From the NCBI GenBank assembly GCA_903837815.1, contig CAILWD010000330.1:1-7279 (forward strand): DNA of 7,279 nt, read 5' to 3'. Under the pieces are notes generated by a model that was not told the origin of the DNA, did no database searches, and worked only from the letters and a program-made list of their open reading frames with translations. This document shows positions 6,292 through 7,279 of this stretch, in pieces. This DNA is from an uncultured Chloroflexota bacterium. GTDB taxonomy: Bacteria > Chloroflexota > Anaerolineae > Anaerolineales > Villigracilaceae. Position numbers and translations under genes: made by a program. Each line of letters starts with the position of its first letter. Position 1 is the first letter of the stretch.

Positions 6292-6669
6292 TTAAATAAG
6301 ATGCCTGTAAAAGGCTTGAGACATGACCCTTTCCAGTTCCTCTATTGTAACAGGCTTCATCACGTATCCGTCCGCGCCCATCTGCATGGCTTTATCCACC
6401 ATCACGTCGGCGGCTTCGGAGGACAGCATGATGACAGGCAGGTTTTTAAATTTCCTGCGGAGACGCACAAACTCTAACATATCCAGCCCGCTGACTTCGG
6501 GCATGTTGATGTCGAGAATCAACAGGTCTGGTTGCCCGCCTGCCAGCAATGCCTGGGCGGCAGGACGCGGGTGAAAAAAATATTTCGTTTCGCAATCCAG
6601 CAGTTTGAGCATCAAGCCAACCGCCCGCCCCATTTCCTCGTCATCGTCGATAATCCAAACAGTTTTCAT
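6292..6669 (-). CDS. Stand-alone receiver-domain response regulator (CheY-like)
   Basis: A 125-aa protein made of one REC domain and nothing else. The acidic pocket is D9/D10 in IIDDDEE, the phosphoacceptor is Asp53 in LLILDINMP, the conserved Ser is in MLSSEA (83-84), and the conserved Lys is K105 in VMKP. All residues needed for phosphorylation are present. With no DNA-binding or enzymatic output domain it should act by protein contact or as a phosphorelay intermediate. It starts 25 bp after the end of uvrC, and 11 bp before the 46-aa membrane protein gene, so the three may share a transcript. No kinase is adjacent on this strand; the tandem kinases at the left of the window are about 4.4 kb away on the other strand. 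Partner and output are unknown. Confidence 0.92.
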   Translation of the reverse strand: MKTVWIIDDDEEMGRAVGLMLKLLDCETKYFFHPRPAAQALLAGGQPDLLILDINMPEVSGLDMLEFVRLRRKFKNLPVIMLSSEAADVMVDKAMQMGADGYVMKPVTIEELERVMSQAFYRHLI

Positions 6670-6694
6670 TTTGACAGGTTCTCTTCCACGTTAA

Positions 6695-7279
6695 TTATTC
6701 CAAATGCGCCTTGAGCGCTTCGGCGGCGCTTTGGTTCATGCCTTTGACAGCAGACAATTCTTCGATGCTTGCCTCCTTAATCTTATCCACAGACCCAAAA
6801 TGTTTCAAGAGCGCTTTGCGGCGGGCGGGTCCAATATTGGGGATGGAATCCAACAGCGAAGCCATGCCCTGTTTGGTGCGCCTTGCGCGGTGGGCGGTGA
6901 TGCCGTAGCGGTGCGCTTCGTCGCGAATGCGCTGGACGAGGTACAGTCCCTGCGAATGGCGCGGCAGAATCAGCGGCTGGCTGTTGTGCGGGAAGAAGAT
7001 TTCCTCTTCCTGTTTGGCAAGCCCCACCACAGGCACTTTGTCGAAGAGGTTGAACTGCTCCAAAACTTTGACCACGCGCCCCAACTGTCCCTTGCCGCCG
7101 TCGATGATGATGAGGTCGGGCAGGAAGGAGAACGAAGCGTCGGGTTTGGAGCCAGGCTTGGATTCAGTCTCTTGAGTCCCTTTCCACCGCCGAAAGCGGC
7201 GGGTGAGCATTTCTTCCATCGAGGCAAAATCATCGGGCGCGCCGATGCTGGTGCTGTCGATGTTGAACTTGCGATATAA
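6695..7279 (-). CDS. uvrC: UvrABC excinuclease subunit C, C-terminal part (5' end outside window)
   Basis: UvrC makes both incisions around a DNA lesion in nucleotide excision repair. About 194 C-terminal residues are visible, and the frame stays open to the window edge; the ATG at 7219 is internal, since LYRKFNIDS and GAPDDFASMEEMLTRRF run through it as in UvrC. The RNase H-like endonuclease domain shows PDLIIIDGGKGQL with its catalytic Asp, GLAKQEEE and RDEAHRYGITAHR. The last 55 residues form the tandem helix-hairpin-helix DNA-binding region (SIPNIGPARRKALLKHFGS, then AVKGMNQSAAEALKAHL). A Lys/Ser/Pro-rich linker of about 20 residues between LTRRFRR and PDLII is variable in the family. The N-terminal GIY-YIG and UvrB-binding parts lie outside. 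Assignment is secure. Confidence 0.95.
   Translation of the reverse strand, partial: LYRKFNIDSTSIGAPDDFASMEEMLTRRFRRWKGTQETESKPGSKPDASFSFLPDLIIIDGGKGQLGRVVKVLEQFNLFDKVPVVGLAKQEEEIFFPHNSQPLILPRHSQGLYLVQRIRDEAHRYGITAHRARRTKQGMASLLDSIPNIGPARRKALLKHFGSVDKIKEASIEELSAVKGMNQSAAEALKAHLE

Noticed and set aside
7187..7202. 6-bp GC hairpin (CCGCCG / CGGCGG)
   Set aside because: It lies inside the uvrC coding sequence with no U tract on either strand. Arginine-rich codons of the LTRRFRR segment explain it.
6704..7279. Long + strand open frame (about 190 codons) opposite uvrC
   Set aside because: It lies wholly antisense to a clear UvrC C-terminal domain, its translation shows no recognisable motif, and no + strand ribosome site or operon context supports it.
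1..7279. CRISPR array, tRNA/rRNA, insertion sequence or phage genes
   Set aside because: None of their hallmarks is visible by eye: no regularly spaced long direct repeats, no cloverleaf-like tract, no transposase or phage protein motifs on either strand.

Overview
The window looks like a stretch of chromosome from a free-living bacterium of moderate GC content. The style of the proteins (a PAS/GAF histidine kinase, RF1 with GGQNVQKN after the GGQ loop, short intergenic gaps) and the 7-base repeat element hint at Chloroflexota, Anaerolineae-like. That placement is an impression from sequence style, not a measured result. There is no sign of phage, plasmid, insertion sequence, CRISPR, rRNA or tRNA.

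Left half, + strand. The 3' end of one sensor histidine kinase (HATPase domain only) overlaps by 8 bp the start of a complete soluble GAF-PAS-HisKA-HATPase kinase (358-1887). After an 84-bp gap with a plausible extended -10 promoter comes a complete secernin-family (peptidase C69) Ntn-hydrolase (1972-3303), closed by an intrinsic terminator at 3341-3375.

Right half, - strand, convergent. Read in transcription order this half holds the 3' part of uvrC (6695-7279), a stand-alone receiver-domain response regulator (6292-6669), and a 46-residue single-span membrane protein (6140-6280). A 158-bp gap with a hairpin and promoter-like boxes follows, then prfA (RF1), prmC (the methyltransferase that modifies the RF1 GGQ glutamine) and a tsaC/Sua5-type threonylcarbamoyl-AMP synthase. 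prfA, prmC and tsaC are packed with a 7-bp gap and an 11-bp overlap, and form a translation-fidelity operon: a release factor, its activating enzyme, and the enzyme that starts t6A modification of tRNA.

Most of the content is recognisable housekeeping plus two-component signalling. The least expected structure is a 49-bp inverted array of seven 7-base units lying inside the prmC reading frame just before the NPPY motif. A possible degenerate trace of it lies in the prfA leader. The 46-aa membrane protein is the other item without a known assignment.
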